The notes: a model not told the origin generated them from the sequence alone. DNA of 50,779 nt from an uncultured beta proteobacterium (GCA_903845935.1 CAIMZI010000115.1:1-50779), one strand, 5' to 3'. Counted from the stretch's first letter, positions 33,949-43,915 are shown. Numbers and translations are program-made.

Positions 33949-35874
33949 ATGGGCATTCTGAACATAGGCACCAATGCACTGCTGGCCAATATGGTGGCCC
34001 TGCAGACGGTTGGCAACAACATCGCCAATGTCAACACGCCGGGTTACTCCGGCCAGACCGTACTGATGCAGGCGGCGCCCAGCCAATACACGGGCAATGG
34101 CTACATCGGAGAAGGCGTGGGCGTTCAGACCATCAAGCGCAACTACGACGCCTTCCTGACCCGTCAGGCCAATGTCGCCACGGCGGCCCAGGCGTCCGAC
34201 ACCACCCGCTCCAACTACCTCAAGCAATTGACGACCCTGTTTCAGGGCGGCGCCAACGGCTTGGGCCAGTCGATCAACAGCATGCTCAACGCATTCTCGG
34301 ACGTTGCCAGCACCCCCACGGACATGACGGCACGCACCGTGGCGTTAACCCAGGTCAGCCAGACGGCAAGCCAGATTACCGCGGCCTCGCAGAGCCTGGA
34401 CGACTTGCAATCCGGTATCAGCCAGTCCGAAACCGATCAGGTCAAGGCCATCAATACCCTGGCCACCCAGATTGCTGGCGTCAACGCGCAAATCATTGCG
34501 GCGCAAGGCAGCAGTCAGCCTCCGAATGCCCTGCTGGACCAGCGCGATCAGCTCATCAGCCAGCTCAACGGCTATGTGAAGACCACCTCGGTGACCGCCA
34601 CCGACGGCTCCATAGGCGTCTTCATAGGCGGCAGCCAGCCCCTGGTGCTGGGTTCGCAGGCCGCCATCGTGTCGCTCGGAAAAAACGCTTTTAGCGATCC
34701 CAATCAGGCGGCTCTTTCGATCCAACAAAATGCCAACTCCCCTCCTGTGTCCTTGGACCAGAATGCACTGGGCGGAGGCTCCCTGGCGGGCACGCTGCAA
34801 TTCCAGAACACCGACCTGGTCGAGGGCCGCAATTTGCTGGGGCGTCTGACCGCCGGCGTCACCACGTCTATGAATACGCAGCAAAGCCTGGGGCTTGATT
34901 TGAACGGCAATCCGGGACAGAACCTGTTTTCGTCGGTCAACGTCAACACCGTTTTGCCGTCCACGCTCAATACCGACAGCGCCACCGTGCAGGTTTCCAT
35001 CGCCAACAACACCCAATTCGTGCCCTCGGATTACCTGGTGAAGTTTGACAACACGGGCGCGACCGTCACCCGCATGTCCGACGGCACGACGGTTGCTGGT
35101 CCGGGCGCATCAATGTCACCGTCGGTGAATTTCGACGGCCTGACGATAGACCTTCCCGCAGGCGGCGCCACACCGGTAGCAGGAGACAGCTTTTACCTCA
35201 AGCCCTTCAGCACCGCCGCCAGCAACGTGACGGCACAATTCTCCACACCCACGGCCCTGGCCATGGCCAGCCCTGTCGTGGGATCTATGGGCGTGAGCAA
35301 CCTGGGCAGCCTGCAGCTCACCTCGCTGGCTGCGAATGTCAATCCACCCGCCAATGTGCCGGTCACCATCAGCTTTAGTTCGCCCACCAGCTACACCCGC
35401 AGCGACACGGGAGCCACCATCTATACCTACACGGCCGGACAGCCGATCCAGAGCGGTGACGCGCCCAATTCCTGGACCCTGAACCTGCAGGGCACGCCCA
35501 TGGCCAACGACAGCTTCAGCGTGCAAAGCATCAAGGACCCGACGCTGAAGCTGAACCTGACGCTTAACGGCGGCAATGCCACGGCGATGGTGAACCTGGG
35601 CAACCAGCTCACATTCGATGGCGGCGCCATGAGCGATGGCTACGCCAGCATGATTGGACAGATTGGCGTGCTGGCCCAAAGCGCGACCTATTCGGCCCAG
35701 GTGTCGGCCAATATTGCCACCACCGCCCAGGCCAACGTCACCAGCGTCTCGGGTGTCAATCTGGATGAAGAGGCGTCCAAGCTGATGCAATACCAACAGG
35801 CCTACCAGGCGTCGGCAAAAATGATTCAGGTGGCACAAACCATTTTTAACAGCCTGATGACGTCCATGGGTTGA
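33949..35874 (+). CDS. flgK: FlgK, hook-filament junction protein 1
   Basis: A 641-residue protein with N-terminal TVGNNIANVNTPGYSGQTV and GVGVQTIKRNYDAFLTRQ and a C-terminal VSGVNLDEEASKLMQYQQAY segment with VAQTIFNSLMTSMG at the end. FlgK joins hook to filament and is exported with the help of FlgN. It is somewhat longer than enteric FlgK because of an expanded central region. Confidence 0.97.
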   Translation: MGILNIGTNALLANMVALQTVGNNIANVNTPGYSGQTVLMQAAPSQYTGNGYIGEGVGVQTIKRNYDAFLTRQANVATAAQASDTTRSNYLKQLTTLFQGGANGLGQSINSMLNAFSDVASTPTDMTARTVALTQVSQTASQITAASQSLDDLQSGISQSETDQVKAINTLATQIAGVNAQIIAAQGSSQPPNALLDQRDQLISQLNGYVKTTSVTATDGSIGVFIGGSQPLVLGSQAAIVSLGKNAFSDPNQAALSIQQNANSPPVSLDQNALGGGSLAGTLQFQNTDLVEGRNLLGRLTAGVTTSMNTQQSLGLDLNGNPGQNLFSSVNVNTVLPSTLNTDSATVQVSIANNTQFVPSDYLVKFDNTGATVTRMSDGTTVAGPGASMSPSVNFDGLTIDLPAGGATPVAGDSFYLKPFSTAASNVTAQFSTPTALAMASPVVGSMGVSNLGSLQLTSLAANVNPPANVPVTISFSSPTSYTRSDTGATIYTYTAGQPIQSGDAPNSWTLNLQGTPMANDSFSVQSIKDPTLKLNLTLNGGNATAMVNLGNQLTFDGGAMSDGYASMIGQIGVLAQSATYSAQVSANIATTAQANVTSVSGVNLDEEASKLMQYQQAYQASAKMIQVAQTIFNSLMTSMG

Positions 35875-35909
35875 TGCTACGAGCCTTGACCCTGCATAGG
35901 AGAATTTGA

Positions 35910-37160
35910 ATGTCCACTTCCTCACTTACCCGATTAGGCACAGCCGACGCCTACGGCGCTGTCGTCCAGAATCTGGAGACGCGCCAGACCACCCTGTCCC
36001 AACTGCAGCAGGTCATTTCATCGGGCAACAAGATCACCACGCCCGCCAGCGATCCGACTGGCGCCGCCCAGGCCGAGCGAGCGCTCACCCGCATTGCGCG
36101 CATTGCCACCGAACAGCGCGCGCTGAACGCACAGACCACCTCCATCACGGCGGCAGAAAGCACGCTCAGCGATGTCACCTCGGCGCTGCAACAAATACGC
36201 GATCTGGTCGCCGGTGCCGGCAATGCGACATACACCAGCGCCCAACGCCAGACAGTCTCGCAGCAGATCACCAATCTGGGCCAGCAGGTGCTGAACCTGG
36301 CGAACACCACCGACAGCAGCGGCCAGCCCCTGTTTGCCGGCCTGGGCAGCGCGCTGCAGCCCTTTGTTGGCCCTAGCTCTTCATCCAGCTACACCTTCAA
36401 CGGCCTTCCAGGAACGGCTGCGAGCAGCGCGTATTCGATCCCGGGCGCACTGGACGGCCAGAGCGCCTTTATGCTGCAAGCCTCAAGCGACGCCTCCTAC
36501 AACGTGCAGGTCGCCAGCCCCTCGACACTGAACACCAGTCCGGTGACGCTGACCGACTCCACCCAGGTCAACGGTTCTTCCTACAGCCTGAAGGTCACCG
36601 GTTTTGATGCTACGGCAGGCACGGTTTCCTACGACCTGACCGAAACCACACCCTCGGGTGGCGTCAGCACGACCAGCGCCGGCCCCATCCCCTGGACCGC
36701 CACCGGAGGTTTTTCGGTTACTAATGTGCCGCTCGGAAGCGGCATGCCGGGCTTGTCCATGACAGTTAGCGGCACACCCAGCGTGGGCGACACGATCAGC
36801 GTAGATCCCAACTCCAGCGTGTTTTCCACCATCTCGAATGCCGCCACATCGATCGCCAATGCAGCCAATAGCACCGCCGCCACCCAGGCAGTGACGCAGG
36901 CCTTGCACAACATCGATATCAGCCTGGCGCGCGTTTCCAACGTGCAGGGCCAGGCCGGTAATCTGCTGAACGTCGCCACCAACATCAGCAGCACCAACGA
37001 CAGCCGCACCACCCAGCAGCAAACCAATCTTTCGAACGCGCAGGATGCCAACATGGTGCAGACCATCTCGCTGCTGCAAAACCAGCAAACCGGCTACCAG
37101 GCCGCATTGCAGTCTTACGCGCAAATCCAGAAGCTTTCGCTATTCACCTACATCGGCTAA
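35910..37160 (+). CDS. flgL: FlgL, hook-filament junction protein 3
   Basis: A 416-residue flagellin-like junction protein with ISSGNKITTPASDPTGAAQA near residues 36-55 and the C-terminal LSNAQDANMVQTISLLQNQQ, parallel to flagellin D0/D1 ends. It connects FlgK to the filament. GGAGAA precedes the ATG. It is the last gene of the flg operon. Confidence 0.96.
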   Translation: MSTSSLTRLGTADAYGAVVQNLETRQTTLSQLQQVISSGNKITTPASDPTGAAQAERALTRIARIATEQRALNAQTTSITAAESTLSDVTSALQQIRDLVAGAGNATYTSAQRQTVSQQITNLGQQVLNLANTTDSSGQPLFAGLGSALQPFVGPSSSSSYTFNGLPGTAASSAYSIPGALDGQSAFMLQASSDASYNVQVASPSTLNTSPVTLTDSTQVNGSSYSLKVTGFDATAGTVSYDLTETTPSGGVSTTSAGPIPWTATGGFSVTNVPLGSGMPGLSMTVSGTPSVGDTISVDPNSSVFSTISNAATSIANAANSTAATQAVTQALHNIDISLARVSNVQGQAGNLLNVATNISSTNDSRTTQQQTNLSNAQDANMVQTISLLQNQQTGYQAALQSYAQIQKLSLFTYIG

Positions 37161-37269
37161 GTGCGCCTGAGCGTTCCTGCCAAGCGCCAAAGTTTGAGCG
37201 ACCGTTGCGCTGCATCAAAGGCTGGCCGCCTGCTGCGTAGATTGTCGGGCTTGAGATTTCGCTCCAAAA

Positions 37270-37560
37270 ATGCGACGATTACCAATTCAATCAAGCAAAA
37301 CAAAGCCTTCCGTGCCCACCGATCCAAGAGACGCAGAATCGCGCCAGCCTGTGTTGACGCTCCCGCCTGCCTACGAGGCCCTGCGGCCTTTTTTCGACCG
37401 GGCCACGCAGTGGGGCCATAGCGGCCAGGAGCATCTGGCCTTGCGCACCCTGTCCAACCACTTTCCCGAACTCAACGCGCAAGAGCGTTTCCTGATCGTT
37501 ATTACCGCCAAGCGGCTGTTCCGTGACGCTCAGGACTTAAGTCCGCTGCTCGGCACATAG
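37270..37560 (+). CDS. Small hypothetical protein after flgL
   Basis: A 96-residue ORF, or 82 residues if it starts at GTG 37312. It has a polar N terminus and a helical C-terminal part (YEALRPFFDRATQWGHSGQE, NAQERFLIVITAKRLFRDA). No family is recognised and no clear ribosome site precedes either start. Its last 24 nt overlap the 3' end of the convergent MocR-type gene. Codon choice is like that of its neighbours, which supports it being real. Confidence 0.55.
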   Translation: MRRLPIQSSKTKPSVPTDPRDAESRQPVLTLPPAYEALRPFFDRATQWGHSGQEHLALRTLSNHFPELNAQERFLIVITAKRLFRDAQDLSPLLGT

Positions 37561-38967
37561 CCGCTGCAGCGTGCTCCAGAATAGCGGCTCTTGCGTGGTG
37601 GCAAAGTTGATTCGCATCAGGCTGCTGGGCCTGCGCTCTGCATGAAACAGCGCGCCCGGCGCCAACAAGTAGCCCTCGTCCAGCATGCGCTGCGACAACG
37701 CGTCGGTATCCACCCCGGTATCGACCCAACCAAAAATGCCCACCGGATCGGCCGCGAAGACAAAACCATGGGCCTGTGCCAGCGCCACGCTGCGGCTGCG
37801 CGCACCTTCCAGGCGCTGGCGTATGCGCTCGGCGTGGCGACGAATCGATCCCTGCTCCACACACCAGGCCAGCGCCTTTTCCAAAAGCGCCGGAGTGGTC
37901 AGGGTGGACAAGAGCTTAGTGTCTAGCAGACGTTCCACCAAATTGCCGGGTGCGGCCAGATAGCCGACGCGCCAATTCGGTGCCAATATTTTTGCAAAAC
38001 CGCCCACATAAATCGTGCGCTGCAGGCCATCCAAGGCGCACAGGCGGGTGGCGTGGTCGGAGGCGAAATGGCTGTAGGTGTCGTCCTCGACCACATGGAA
38101 GTTGTACCGGTTGGCCAGTTGCAGGATGCGGTGCGCGCTGGCCGGACTCAGGCAAAAGCCGGTCGGGTTGTGCAGCACGCTCACGCTGACAAACAACTTG
38201 GGCGCGTGCTCTGCGGCATAGCGTTCCATCACCTCCAGGTCCGGCCCCTCGGCGCGGCGCGGTACCGGCAGAATGCGCATGCCCAAGGCGTCCAGGCGCG
38301 CGAACTCCACCGCCCAGCCCGGCTCCTCCACCATCACATAGTCACCGGCGCGCAGCAGGGTGCGGCTCACAATGTCCAGCGCGTGCGTGGCGCCAATGGT
38401 GGTGATAATTTGTTCGGGCGTGGCCTGCACCGCCAGCGTCTGGAGCCTGTTGGATACGGCGCGGCGCAGCCCCGCGTCACCGGCGGGTTCGCCGTATTGC
38501 AACGAGAAGGCATTCATATCCTTGGCATTGCAAAAGCGCCGCACCGCGCTGGACAAAAACGTGGTCTGCAACCATTCCTGCGGCAACACGCCCATGCCGG
38601 GCTGAGGCTTGTCGCTGATGCCGTGGAACATGCCGCGAATCAGCGCCGTTGCGTTGAGCGGCGCGCGGTGTGCTGGGGCACCGGCCGGGTCCGGCACCGA
38701 CTTGCTTGGGGCCAGCGCGTATTCCGCCGGACTCTGCAGGCTCTCTCGCACAAAAAAGCCCCGGTTGCGCCGCGCCTCCACCAGGCCCTGCGCCAGCAAC
38801 TGGTCATAGGCGCCGACCACCGTCGAGGGACTTACGCCCTGCTGCTGCGCACACTGCCGCACCGAGGGCAGGCGCGCGCCGGCGGCAAGCAGCCGGTCGC
38901 GTATGCGCTGGGCAAAGCGGACCGCCAACTGTTCGGCCAGCGACTGGGCGCTGTTTTTCATCAACAT
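37537..38967 (-). CDS. MocR-type (GntR plus aminotransferase) transcriptional regulator
   Basis: A 476-residue protein with an N-terminal GntR winged helix (residues 8-75: LPSVRQCAQQQGVSPSTVVG and LLAQGLVEARRNRGFFV) fused to a fold-type I aminotransferase-like domain from about residue 115, including the presumed PLP Lys in GGFAKILAPNWRVG. Such regulators sense PLP-bound amino-acid ligands. ATG 38967 was chosen because GGAG lies 5 nt upstream; the frame extends to 39096. It is divergent from the EamA-led operon that it probably controls. Confidence 0.93.
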   Translation of the reverse strand: MLMKNSAQSLAEQLAVRFAQRIRDRLLAAGARLPSVRQCAQQQGVSPSTVVGAYDQLLAQGLVEARRNRGFFVRESLQSPAEYALAPSKSVPDPAGAPAHRAPLNATALIRGMFHGISDKPQPGMGVLPQEWLQTTFLSSAVRRFCNAKDMNAFSLQYGEPAGDAGLRRAVSNRLQTLAVQATPEQIITTIGATHALDIVSRTLLRAGDYVMVEEPGWAVEFARLDALGMRILPVPRRAEGPDLEVMERYAAEHAPKLFVSVSVLHNPTGFCLSPASAHRILQLANRYNFHVVEDDTYSHFASDHATRLCALDGLQRTIYVGGFAKILAPNWRVGYLAAPGNLVERLLDTKLLSTLTTPALLEKALAWCVEQGSIRRHAERIRQRLEGARSRSVALAQAHGFVFAADPVGIFGWVDTGVDTDALSQRMLDEGYLLAPGALFHAERRPSSLMRINFATTQEPLFWSTLQRLCAEQRT

Positions 38968-39006
38968 AGCAACTCCTATGCGGCTTGTGTCAGCCGCAAT
39001 ACCAAT

Positions 39007-39050
39007 ACAGTTTAAAGAATGTTTAGTCAAACTGTACTGCAACTGTGCTG
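39007..39050. promoter_or_regulatory. Candidate MocR operator in the divergent promoter region
   Basis: ACAGTTT (39007-39013) and AAACTGT (39029-39035) form an inverted repeat. AACTGTACTG (39030-39039) and AACTGTGCTG (39041-39050) form a direct repeat spaced 11 nt start to start. MocR-family sites are often direct repeats with an inverted third half-site, and this cluster lies between the regulator and its likely target. Confidence 0.55.
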
Positions 39051-39108
39051 TTTTTACACGTACATTGACATGCATGCACACCCTCCCCCCACACACCCAG
39101 GACCGCCC

Positions 39109-40089
39109 ATGCAGCGCATGAAAAAAGAAACTCGCGGCCTGTTGCTGGGTGTTCTGGGTGTGGCCGTCTTTGCCGTGACCCTGCCCATGACGCGCCTGGC
39201 CACCGGCAGCACGCAGGATCCGCAGCTCTCGGCCTGGTTTATCACCTTTGCCCGTGCGGCATTGGCCGGCTGCCTGTCCTTGGCGTTTCTAGGCGTCACC
39301 CGTTCCCCTCGCCCTTTGCCCGCCCAGCGCAAACCTCTATTTCTGGCGATGCTGGGCAACGCGGTGGGCTTCCCCCTTTGTCTGGGACTGGCCCTGCGCC
39401 ACGTCAGCTCCGGCCACGCAGCGGTATTCACCGCCCTGCTGCCGCTGGCAACCGCCGCCTTGGCTGCCGCCGTGCTGCACCAGCGGGCGCGCTTAGGTTT
39501 TTGGGTCTGCGCCGGTCTGGGCGCCGTGCTGGTGATGGCCTTTTCGCTGCTGCGGGCTGCCCAACAGGCGCAGGGCTTTAGCCTGGAATGGGCCGACCTC
39601 CTGCTGCTTGGCGCCATCCTGTTTGCCGCCCTGGGCTATGTCTATGGCGCGCAGGTGACGCCGCAACTGGGCGCCGAGCGAGTCATCTGCTGGGTCTGCG
39701 TCATGGCCCTGCCCTTTAGCGTGCCGGGTGCGCTGCTGAATTGGCCGACCACGCCCATCCACACCGCATCCTGGTTGGCCCTGTGCTATGTTGGCGTGTT
39801 TTCCATGTGGGCCGGCTTCTTCGCTTGGTACCGCGGCCTGGCACTTGGCGGTGCTTTGCGCGTCAGCCAGGTGCAACTGCTGCAACCGTTTTTCAGCATC
39901 CTGGCCGCCGTGCCGCTGCTGGGTGAAGCGCTAGACCCGGTGACGCTGGGCTTCGCCCTGGCGGTAGTGGCGGTGGTGTTTCTGGGCAAGCGCTTTGCCA
40001 GCAACCCGGCTGTCGCAGCGCCGCCAACGGCCGCTGCCACCTATGGCGACGACAATCTGCAGCACATCAAACCCAACGAACTTTCCTGA
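39109..40089 (+). CDS. EamA/DMT-family permease
   Basis: A 326-residue membrane protein with about ten hydrophobic segments in two EamA repeats, an early LLLGVLGVAVFAVTLPMTRL segment, and an Arg/Gln-rich cytoplasmic loop near residues 65-75. DMT permeases commonly export amino acids or metabolites. ATG 39109 is preceded by AGGA; the frame extends to 39019 through the operator region, which is unlikely to be coding. It is first of six closely spaced genes. Confidence 0.9.
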   Translation: MQRMKKETRGLLLGVLGVAVFAVTLPMTRLATGSTQDPQLSAWFITFARAALAGCLSLAFLGVTRSPRPLPAQRKPLFLAMLGNAVGFPLCLGLALRHVSSGHAAVFTALLPLATAALAAAVLHQRARLGFWVCAGLGAVLVMAFSLLRAAQQAQGFSLEWADLLLLGAILFAALGYVYGAQVTPQLGAERVICWVCVMALPFSVPGALLNWPTTPIHTASWLALCYVGVFSMWAGFFAWYRGLALGGALRVSQVQLLQPFFSILAAVPLLGEALDPVTLGFALAVVAVVFLGKRFASNPAVAAPPTAAATYGDDNLQHIKPNELS

Positions 40090-40118
40090 AATTTCCCTAA
40101 AAAAACCGAGAAAACACC

Positions 40119-41342
40119 ATGAGCACCACCCACTGGACCCTGGCCGAGCGCGCCGCCAAGATGAACCCCTCGGTGATCCGAGAGATCCTCAAGGTCACCG
40201 AGCGCCCCGGCATCATCAGCTTTGCCGGCGGCCTGCCCTCTTCCAAGACATTTCCGGTGGCCGAGTTTGAAGCGGCCTGCGCCAAGGTGCTGCGCGATGA
40301 TCCGGCCGGCGCCCTGCAATACGCCGCCAGCGAGGGCTACGCGCCGCTGCGCGAACAGGTGGCCGCCATGCTGAGCGAGCAGGCCAGCGCGCAGGTCCAG
40401 CATTGGGACGTCGATCCCGGCAATGTGTTGATCACCACCGGCTCGCAACAGGGCCTGGACCTTGTCGCCAAGGTGCTGCTGGACAAGGGCAGTCGCGCGC
40501 TGGTGGAGTCGCCCACCTACCTCGGTGCGGTGATGGCCTTTGTGCCCATGGAGCCCGAGGTGGTCAGCGTGACCGGCAACGAAGAGGGCATTGACCTGGA
40601 CGATCTGCGCGATAAGGCCCGCGACGCCCGCTTTTTGTATGTGCTTCCCAACTTCCAGAACCCTACCGGCCGCACCATGAGCGAGGCCGCTCGCGCCGCC
40701 CTGAGCAGCACCGCCGCAGAGCTCGGCCTGCCGCTGATGGAAGACAACCCCTATGGCGACCTGTGGTTTGACACACCACCCCCACCCTCGCTTACCGCGC
40801 GCAATCCGGATGGCGGCATCTATCTGGGCTCGTTTTCCAAGGTACTGGCACCGGGCCTGCGCATGGGCTTTATCGTGGCGCCGTCTGCCGTCTACCCCAA
40901 GCTGCTGCAGGCCAAGCAGGCTGCCGATTTGCACAGCCCGGGCTTTAACCAGCGCCTGATTTACGAGGTGTCGCAGGACGGCTTTCTGGCGCGCCATGTG
41001 CCTACCATCCGCGCCCTGTACAAGAGCCAGCGCGACGCCATGCTGCAGGCCCTGGCAATGCATTTCCCCGACAGCGCCAGCCAACCAGAACAGTCACTGA
41101 CCTGGAACACGCCTGCCGGTGGCATGTTCCTGTGGGCGCGACTGCCTGCAGGCATGAACGCGGTGGACCTGCTGCCCCATGCGGTGGACAAGGACGTGGC
41201 CTTTGTGCCCGGCGCGCCCTTTTATGCCAGCGAGCCCGATACGCGCAGCATGCGCCTGTCGTTTGTGACGCCCAGCGTGGAGGAGATTCACCGCGGTGTG
41301 GCGGCGCTGGCGGAGGCGATCCGGGAACAGCAGGGGCACTGA
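40119..41342 (+). CDS. PLP-dependent aminotransferase, class I/II (2-aminoadipate transaminase-like)
   Basis: A 407-residue fold-type I enzyme with ISFAGGLPSSKTFPV near residues 33-47, ITTGSQQGLDLVAKVL, the LPNFQNPTGRTMS segment, EDNPYGDLWF and the PLP Lys in GSFSKVLAPGLRMG. The sequence type is that of the LysN/2-aminoadipate and MocR-related aminotransferases. The substrate cannot be told; the neighbours suggest an amino acid that is also racemised or isomerised. It follows the permease by 29 nt. Confidence 0.93.
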   Translation: MSTTHWTLAERAAKMNPSVIREILKVTERPGIISFAGGLPSSKTFPVAEFEAACAKVLRDDPAGALQYAASEGYAPLREQVAAMLSEQASAQVQHWDVDPGNVLITTGSQQGLDLVAKVLLDKGSRALVESPTYLGAVMAFVPMEPEVVSVTGNEEGIDLDDLRDKARDARFLYVLPNFQNPTGRTMSEAARAALSSTAAELGLPLMEDNPYGDLWFDTPPPPSLTARNPDGGIYLGSFSKVLAPGLRMGFIVAPSAVYPKLLQAKQAADLHSPGFNQRLIYEVSQDGFLARHVPTIRALYKSQRDAMLQALAMHFPDSASQPEQSLTWNTPAGGMFLWARLPAGMNAVDLLPHAVDKDVAFVPGAPFYASEPDTRSMRLSFVTPSVEEIHRGVAALAEAIREQQGH

Positions 41343-41347
41343 ACTTG

Positions 41348-42298
41348 ATGGCACGCACACACCCCTTCAAGCAGGTTGACGTCTTCACCGCCAAGCCCTA
41401 TTTCGGCAACGCCCTGGCCGTGGTGCTGGACGGCAAGGACTTGAGCGACGCGCAGATGCAGCGCTTTGCGATGTGGACCAACCTGGCCGAGACCACCTTC
41501 CTGCTGCCGCCCACGGCCGAGGCAGCGGCGGCCGGCGCTGACTACCAGGTGCGCATCTTCACCACCGCCTATGAGATGCCCTTTGCCGGCCATCCCACCC
41601 TGGGCAGTTGCCACGCCTGGCTAGAGCATGGCGGCGTCCCCAAAGACCCGGCGCGCATCGTGCAGCAATGCAAGGTCGGGCTGGTGCCGATACAGCGCCA
41701 GGGATCGCGGCTGGCCTTTGCAGCGCCAGCACTGCAACGCAGCGCGATTGCCGCGGACCTGCTGCCCGCACTGCTGTCGGCTCTGGGCCTGCAGGCCGGG
41801 CAGCTTGTGGCCAGCCAGCATCTGGTGAACGGCCCCAAGTTTTTCGGCCTGCTGCTGGACAGCGCACACAGTGTGCTCAATCTGGCACCCGACCTTGCCG
41901 CCGTGAAAGCGGTGTTGGCGCAGGGTGGCTGCAGCGGCGTGGGCGTGGCGGCTGTGGAAACCGCAGAGCCCCGCAGCGGCCTGATCCTGCGCTCCAACCG
42001 CGAAGCGCGCGCCTTTGGCGGCAGCGCTGCTGCCGCAGCAGTCGGTGAACAACCCAGCGTCGAAGTGCGCATGTTTGTCAGTGACCTGGTCGTGGCGGAA
42101 GATCCGATCACCGGTAGCTTCAACGCCAGCCTGGCCCAGTGGCTGATTGCCGACGGCCATGCGCCAACGGTCTATGTGGCCGCGCAAGGCACATGCATTG
42201 GTCGTGAGGGCCGGGTCTATATCGAACAGGACGGCGCAGGCCAGGTCTGGGTCGGTGGCGACTCGGTGACCTGCATCGACGGCAGCGTCCTGCTATAA
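41348..42298 (+). CDS. PhzF-family isomerase/epimerase
   Basis: A 316-residue protein with PhzF features: the N-terminal QVDVFTAKPYFGNALAVVLD, the NLAETTFLLPP segment with the conserved Glu, PFAGHPTLGSCHAWLE, and the second-half EDPITGSFNASLAQWL. PhzF-type enzymes are diaminopimelate-epimerase-fold isomerases that act on amino-acid-like substrates without a cofactor. It starts 5 nt after the aminotransferase gene. Confidence 0.93.
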   Translation: MARTHPFKQVDVFTAKPYFGNALAVVLDGKDLSDAQMQRFAMWTNLAETTFLLPPTAEAAAAGADYQVRIFTTAYEMPFAGHPTLGSCHAWLEHGGVPKDPARIVQQCKVGLVPIQRQGSRLAFAAPALQRSAIAADLLPALLSALGLQAGQLVASQHLVNGPKFFGLLLDSAHSVLNLAPDLAAVKAVLAQGGCSGVGVAAVETAEPRSGLILRSNREARAFGGSAAAAAVGEQPSVEVRMFVSDLVVAEDPITGSFNASLAQWLIADGHAPTVYVAAQGTCIGREGRVYIEQDGAGQVWVGGDSVTCIDGSVLL

Positions 42299-42308
42299 AC
42301 GGCACCCC

Positions 42309-43229
42309 ATGCCCCTGCACATCCATACCCCGCTGATCGAATCGGTACCCCTGTCCCGCGCTGCCGGGCGGAGCATCTGGCTCAAGCTCGAATGCCTGCA
42401 GCCACCGGGCTCGTTCAAGATTCGCGGCATAGGCGCGGCCTGCGAACATTACGCAAGCCAGGGCGCCAAGCGCTTGGTCTCCTCCAGCGGCGGCAATGCC
42501 GGTCTGGCCGTGGCCTATGCGGGGCGGCATTTGGCTATCCCCGTGGCGGTGGTGGTGCCTGAAACCACCTCCGAACGTGCCAAGGAACTCTTGCGACTGG
42601 AAGGCGCCGAGGTCATCGTGCACGGCGCGAGCTGGCAGGAGGCGAATGCGCTAGCGCAGTCCCTGCTGGGCGACACGGACGCCTTTTTGCATCCGTTTGA
42701 CAACCCGCTGCTGTGGACCGGTCACGCCAGCATGATCGACGAGGTGGCGGCCAGTGGCAACAAGCCCGACGCCGTGTTGCTGTCGGTTGGCGGCGGCGGC
42801 CTGCTGGCGGGAGTCATGGAAGGTCTGGCGCGCAATGGCTGGGGCGATGTATCTGTGCTGGCGGCGGAAACACAAGGTGCTGCATCCCTGCACGCGGCCA
42901 TGCAGGCGGGCCAGCCGACCGCAATCGACAAGGTGACCAGCATCGCCACCTCGCTGGGTGCGCGCCAGGTCTGTGCCAAGGCCTTTGAACTCAGCCAGGG
43001 CGGCCTGGTTCACAGCGTTCTGGTATCCGACCAGCAGGCCGTGACTGCCTGCACGCGCTTTCTGGACGACCACCGCCTGCTGGTGGAGCCGGCCTGCGGC
43101 GCAGCTCTGGCCGTGGCCTATGACATGCCGCAAGCCCTGGCGCCATTCAACAAGGTGTTGGTCATTGTCTGTGGCGGCGCCACCGCCAGCGCCGAAAACC
43201 TGCGGCACTGGACAGCACAGCTCGCATGA
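42309..43229 (+). CDS. PLP-dependent serine/threonine dehydratase-like enzyme
   Basis: A 306-residue fold-type II PLP enzyme with the Schiff-base Lys in PPGSFKIRG (Lys 37), the SSGGNAGLAVAYAGR loop, and the phosphate-binding VGGGGLLAGVMEGL. The short length without an ACT domain fits a catabolic L-serine dehydratase or a related dehydratase. It starts 10 nt after phzF-like and overlaps the racemase-like gene by 4 nt. Confidence 0.92.
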   Translation: MPLHIHTPLIESVPLSRAAGRSIWLKLECLQPPGSFKIRGIGAACEHYASQGAKRLVSSSGGNAGLAVAYAGRHLAIPVAVVVPETTSERAKELLRLEGAEVIVHGASWQEANALAQSLLGDTDAFLHPFDNPLLWTGHASMIDEVAASGNKPDAVLLSVGGGGLLAGVMEGLARNGWGDVSVLAAETQGAASLHAAMQAGQPTAIDKVTSIATSLGARQVCAKAFELSQGGLVHSVLVSDQQAVTACTRFLDDHRLLVEPACGAALAVAYDMPQALAPFNKVLVIVCGGATASAENLRHWTAQLA

Positions 43230-43915
43230 AAACCATAGGTCTGATAGGCGGCATGAGCTGGGAGTCCACGGCCCTCTATTACCGGCAAATCAACCTGGTT
43301 GTGCAACAGCAACTGGGCGGCTTGCACTCGGCCAAGCTGGTGTTGCTGAGCGTGGACTTCCACGAAATCGAGGTCCTGCAGCGCGCCGGCGACTGGGCCG
43401 CGGCCGGCGAGCTTCTGGCCAACGCGGCGCGCAGCCTGGAAGCCGCCGGTGCTGACTTTCTGCTCCTGTGCACCAACACCATGCACATTGTTGCACCGGC
43501 GATTGAAGCGGCCGTGCGCATCCCGCTCCTGCACATTGCCGACCCGACCGCCCAGGCGATTCAGCAGGCCGGGCTGACGCGCATAGGCCTGCTCGGCACG
43601 CGCTTCACCATGGAGCAAAGCTTCTATGTGGACCGACTCAGGCAACAGGGCTTGCAGGTGCTGTTGCCCGAGAGAGAAGACCGCGACACCGTGCACCGCG
43701 TCATCTTTGAAGAGCTGTGCCTGGGGCAGACCCTGGAAGTTTCGCGCCAGCATTACCGCCGCATCATGGACAAGCTGGTGGAGCAGGGCGCGCAGGCCAT
43801 CATTCTGGGTTGTACCGAAATCACACTGCTGGTCGGCACCGATGACGCCACGGTGCCGCTGTTCGACACCACCGCGCTACACGCCAGGGCTGCGGCCGAA
43901 CACTCGATGGGCTAG
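43226..43915 (+). CDS. Aspartate/glutamate racemase family protein
   Basis: A 229-residue protein with IGLIGGMSWESTALYYRQIN at the N terminus and two Cys motifs, LLCTNTMHI (near residue 82) and LGCTEITLLVG (near 193), as expected for the two-base racemases of this family. It is translationally coupled to the dehydratase-like gene (ATGA). Substrate is unknown; Asp is the usual one for this length class. Confidence 0.93.
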   Translation: MKTIGLIGGMSWESTALYYRQINLVVQQQLGGLHSAKLVLLSVDFHEIEVLQRAGDWAAAGELLANAARSLEAAGADFLLLCTNTMHIVAPAIEAAVRIPLLHIADPTAQAIQQAGLTRIGLLGTRFTMEQSFYVDRLRQQGLQVLLPEREDRDTVHRVIFEELCLGQTLEVSRQHYRRIMDKLVEQGAQAIILGCTEITLLVGTDDATVPLFDTTALHARAAAEHSMG

